From the NCBI RefSeq assembly GCF_037126265.1, contig NZ_JAYLLN010000006.1, forward strand, positions 1 to 64,000: a stretch of DNA of 64,000 nt, in the 5' to 3' direction. The translations under genes were made by a program, and so were the position numbers. Positions 62,852 to 64,000 of this stretch are shown here, in pieces. The notes beneath the pieces are model-generated. The model did not search any database. It was given only the letters and a program-made list of their open reading frames with translations, and had not been told where the DNA came from. Source of the DNA: Sphingobacterium tenebrionis. GTDB taxonomy: Bacteria > Bacteroidota > Bacteroidia > Sphingobacteriales > Sphingobacteriaceae. Position 1 is the first letter of the stretch, and each line of letters starts with the position of its first letter.

Positions 62852-63844
62852 ATGCAAGAACAACCTTTGAACATACCAGAAGGCTCTAGGAAAGAGGTGA
62901 TGACGTATCTGGAACCATTCATGTTGAATGAAATGGCGGATTACCTGAAACCTGTGGAAGACATGTGGCAACCTGCCGACTTTCTTCCAGACTCTTCACG
63001 TGATACTTTTTTTGAGGAAGTACGCGATCTGCAGGAAAGTGCGAAAGAACTTCCTTACGACCTTGTCGCAGTCTTAATCGGCGATACGGTGACTGAAGAG
63101 GCGCTTCCGACCTATGAATCTTGGTTGACTATGGTTGAGGACGTAGACAAGAACGAGCAAGGCGGCTGGATGAGATGGGTTCGTGCTTGGACAGCGGAAG
63201 AGAATCGCCACGGTGATCTATTGAACAAATACCTTTACCTTTCCGGTCGTATTGACATGCGTCAATTCGAAATCTCCTTACAGTACCTGATCAAGGATGG
63301 TTTTGATATCGGTACAGGGGCCGATCCTTACCGCAACTTTATCTATACTTCCTTTCAGGAATTGGCAACAAATGTTTCCCATAGAAGGGTTGCAGGTTTA
63401 TCCAAAAAATCAGGAGATAAATTATTAGCTAAAATGTGTGGTGTTATTGCAGCAGATGAGGCAAGACATGCCAAGGCCTATATGTCCTTTATTTCCCATG
63501 CCCTGGTGGTTGATCCTAGCGAGGTGATGTTGGCTTTTGAAGACATGATGAAAAAGAAGATCGTGATGCCAGCGCATTTTCTACGTGAATCAGGAGAGCC
63601 ACAAGGAGATGCCTTTGCGCATTTCTCCGATGCGGCACAACGCTTAGGAGTTTATACTGCGGTGGATTACGTGGATATCCTTAAAGAACTTATCGCGGAA
63701 TGGAAGATTGATCAAGTAGGCGGTTTGAACGAAAAAGGCGAAAAAGCAAGGGATTACCTCATGAAATTACCTGATCGTTTGTTACGATTAGCAGATCGAA
63801 TCAAGATTCCAGAAAAAGAGTATAACTTTAAGTGGATCTATTAA
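62852..63844 (+). CDS. Acyl-ACP desaturase (soluble di-iron, plant type)
   Basis: These soluble enzymes insert a double bond into acyl-ACP with a di-iron site. The 330 residues show the first iron motif EENRH at 116-120 (WTAEENRHGDLL) and the second DEARH at 202-206 (AADEARHAKAYM), with Glu-rich helices between. The plant-type family is found in Bacteroidota and Actinobacteria. It likely tunes membrane fluidity; the double-bond position is unknown. It is divergent from sufS with a 167-base gap, and a terminator follows. Confidence 0.94.
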   Translation: MQEQPLNIPEGSRKEVMTYLEPFMLNEMADYLKPVEDMWQPADFLPDSSRDTFFEEVRDLQESAKELPYDLVAVLIGDTVTEEALPTYESWLTMVEDVDKNEQGGWMRWVRAWTAEENRHGDLLNKYLYLSGRIDMRQFEISLQYLIKDGFDIGTGADPYRNFIYTSFQELATNVSHRRVAGLSKKSGDKLLAKMCGVIAADEARHAKAYMSFISHALVVDPSEVMLAFEDMMKKKIVMPAHFLRESGEPQGDAFAHFSDAAQRLGVYTAVDYVDILKELIAEWKIDQVGGLNEKGEKARDYLMKLPDRLLRLADRIKIPEKEYNFKWIY

Positions 63845-63870
63845 GTTTTTAATTTAATTATAGAAAATAT

Positions 63871-63900
63871 AACCCGCCAAATAAATTGGCGGGTTTTTTA
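63871..63900 (+). terminator. Terminator of the desaturase gene
   Basis: AACCCGCCAA at 63871-63880 pairs perfectly with TTGGCGGGTT at 63886-63895 around ATAAA, followed by a T run. Confidence 0.92.
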
Positions 63901-63914
63901 TTAAAAATAACCCC

Positions 63915-63944
63915 TCAACCCCTTAAAAATCTTTAGGGGGTTGA
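63915..63944. repeat. Second hairpin downstream of the desaturase gene
   Basis: TCAACCCCTTAAA at 63915-63927 pairs with TTTAGGGGGTTGA at 63932-63944, thirteen pairs with one G-U, 4-base loop. ACCCCTTAAA-type inverted repeats recur in many Bacteroidota intergenic regions, so this may be a small repeat element. The rest to 64000 shows nothing else. Confidence 0.6.
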
Positions 63945-64000
63945 TTTGTCATTCCATCGTTGAAATTTCCAAAAATCCCATTAATATCCAACTAAAAATA

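Overview
The window is a chromosomal segment of a Bacteroidota bacterium, most likely of the family Sphingobacteriaceae (Sphingobacterium-like). This rests on the protein families present (long-form NusB, DUF1573 lipoprotein next to YajC, Glu/Leu/Phe/Val dehydrogenase, DUF3467, DUF3857 proteins, Wzi/RemB-like barrel, FeoB with a small Cys-rich partner), on the near absence of Shine-Dalgarno sequences, and on repeated matches to the Bacteroidota promoter -7 box TAnnTTTG upstream of genes. There is no rRNA, CRISPR array, prophage or plasmid module. One tRNA gene (Ala, GGC) is present. The assignment to a genus is an inference.

Layout. 1-80: N-terminus of a transposase running off the left edge. 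231-3100: yajC, a DUF1573 lipoprotein, nusB and an amino-acid dehydrogenase whose usual catalytic lysine is a serine. 3250-9018: an ABC exporter and two paralogous secreted DUF3857 proteins, one with a transglutaminase triad and one without. 9046-9828: tRNA-Ala, then rpmA and rplU. 10152-12956: an ECF sigma factor with an overlapping membrane protein gene, and glmM. 13143-17639: PAP2 phosphatase, ZIP transporter, MarR regulator, then feoA-feoB and a 48-residue Cys-rich membrane protein. 17766-21501: amino-acid permease, YhhN-type membrane protein (probably with a non-AUG start) and asnB. 22140-26335: UbiD decarboxylase, an NAD(P)-binding protein and a DASH-like cryptochrome. 26411-30468: sucA-sucB of the 2-oxoglutarate dehydrogenase complex. 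31564-35371: two tandem LTA-synthase-like membrane sulfatases. 35543-38158: valS. 38648-45389: a PepSY-like lipoprotein, a complete RND efflux operon and its TetR regulator, with matching palindromic operators at both promoters. 45596-53577: hsp20, folB, a DUF1080 protein, a GNAT-nitrilase fusion, DUF3467, M42 peptidase, lgt, an MFS transporter and aroQ. 53631-59107: Wzi/RemB-like barrel, GH125 mannosidase, a lipoprotein of unknown function and murI. 59104-59732: a PIN toxin-antitoxin-like pair. 60197-63844: a carboxypeptidase-regulatory-like protein, sufE, sufS and an acyl-ACP desaturase.

The most unusual feature is a family of mosaic palindromic intergenic repeats at six main sites (about 9968, 11429, 21656, 38179, 47474, 59856) plus a half copy at 22082. 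They are built from an outer module starting CGTCATTGCGAGG and inner hairpin arms GATNN-TTCGAC...CTCA-NNATGAC. The inner stem bases co-vary between copies (ATCC/GGAT, ATGC/GCAT, ATGG/CCAT), and every full element carries one ATCC arm and one non-ATCC arm. Copy edges have expanded into short tandem arrays. Other points worth checking are the TetR operator pair, the Lys-to-Ser dehydrogenase, the inactive transglutaminase paralogue, the phased repeats at 49445-49518 and the direct repeats upstream of hsp20.

All calls come from reading the sequence and from remembered family knowledge. No database search or folding program was run.
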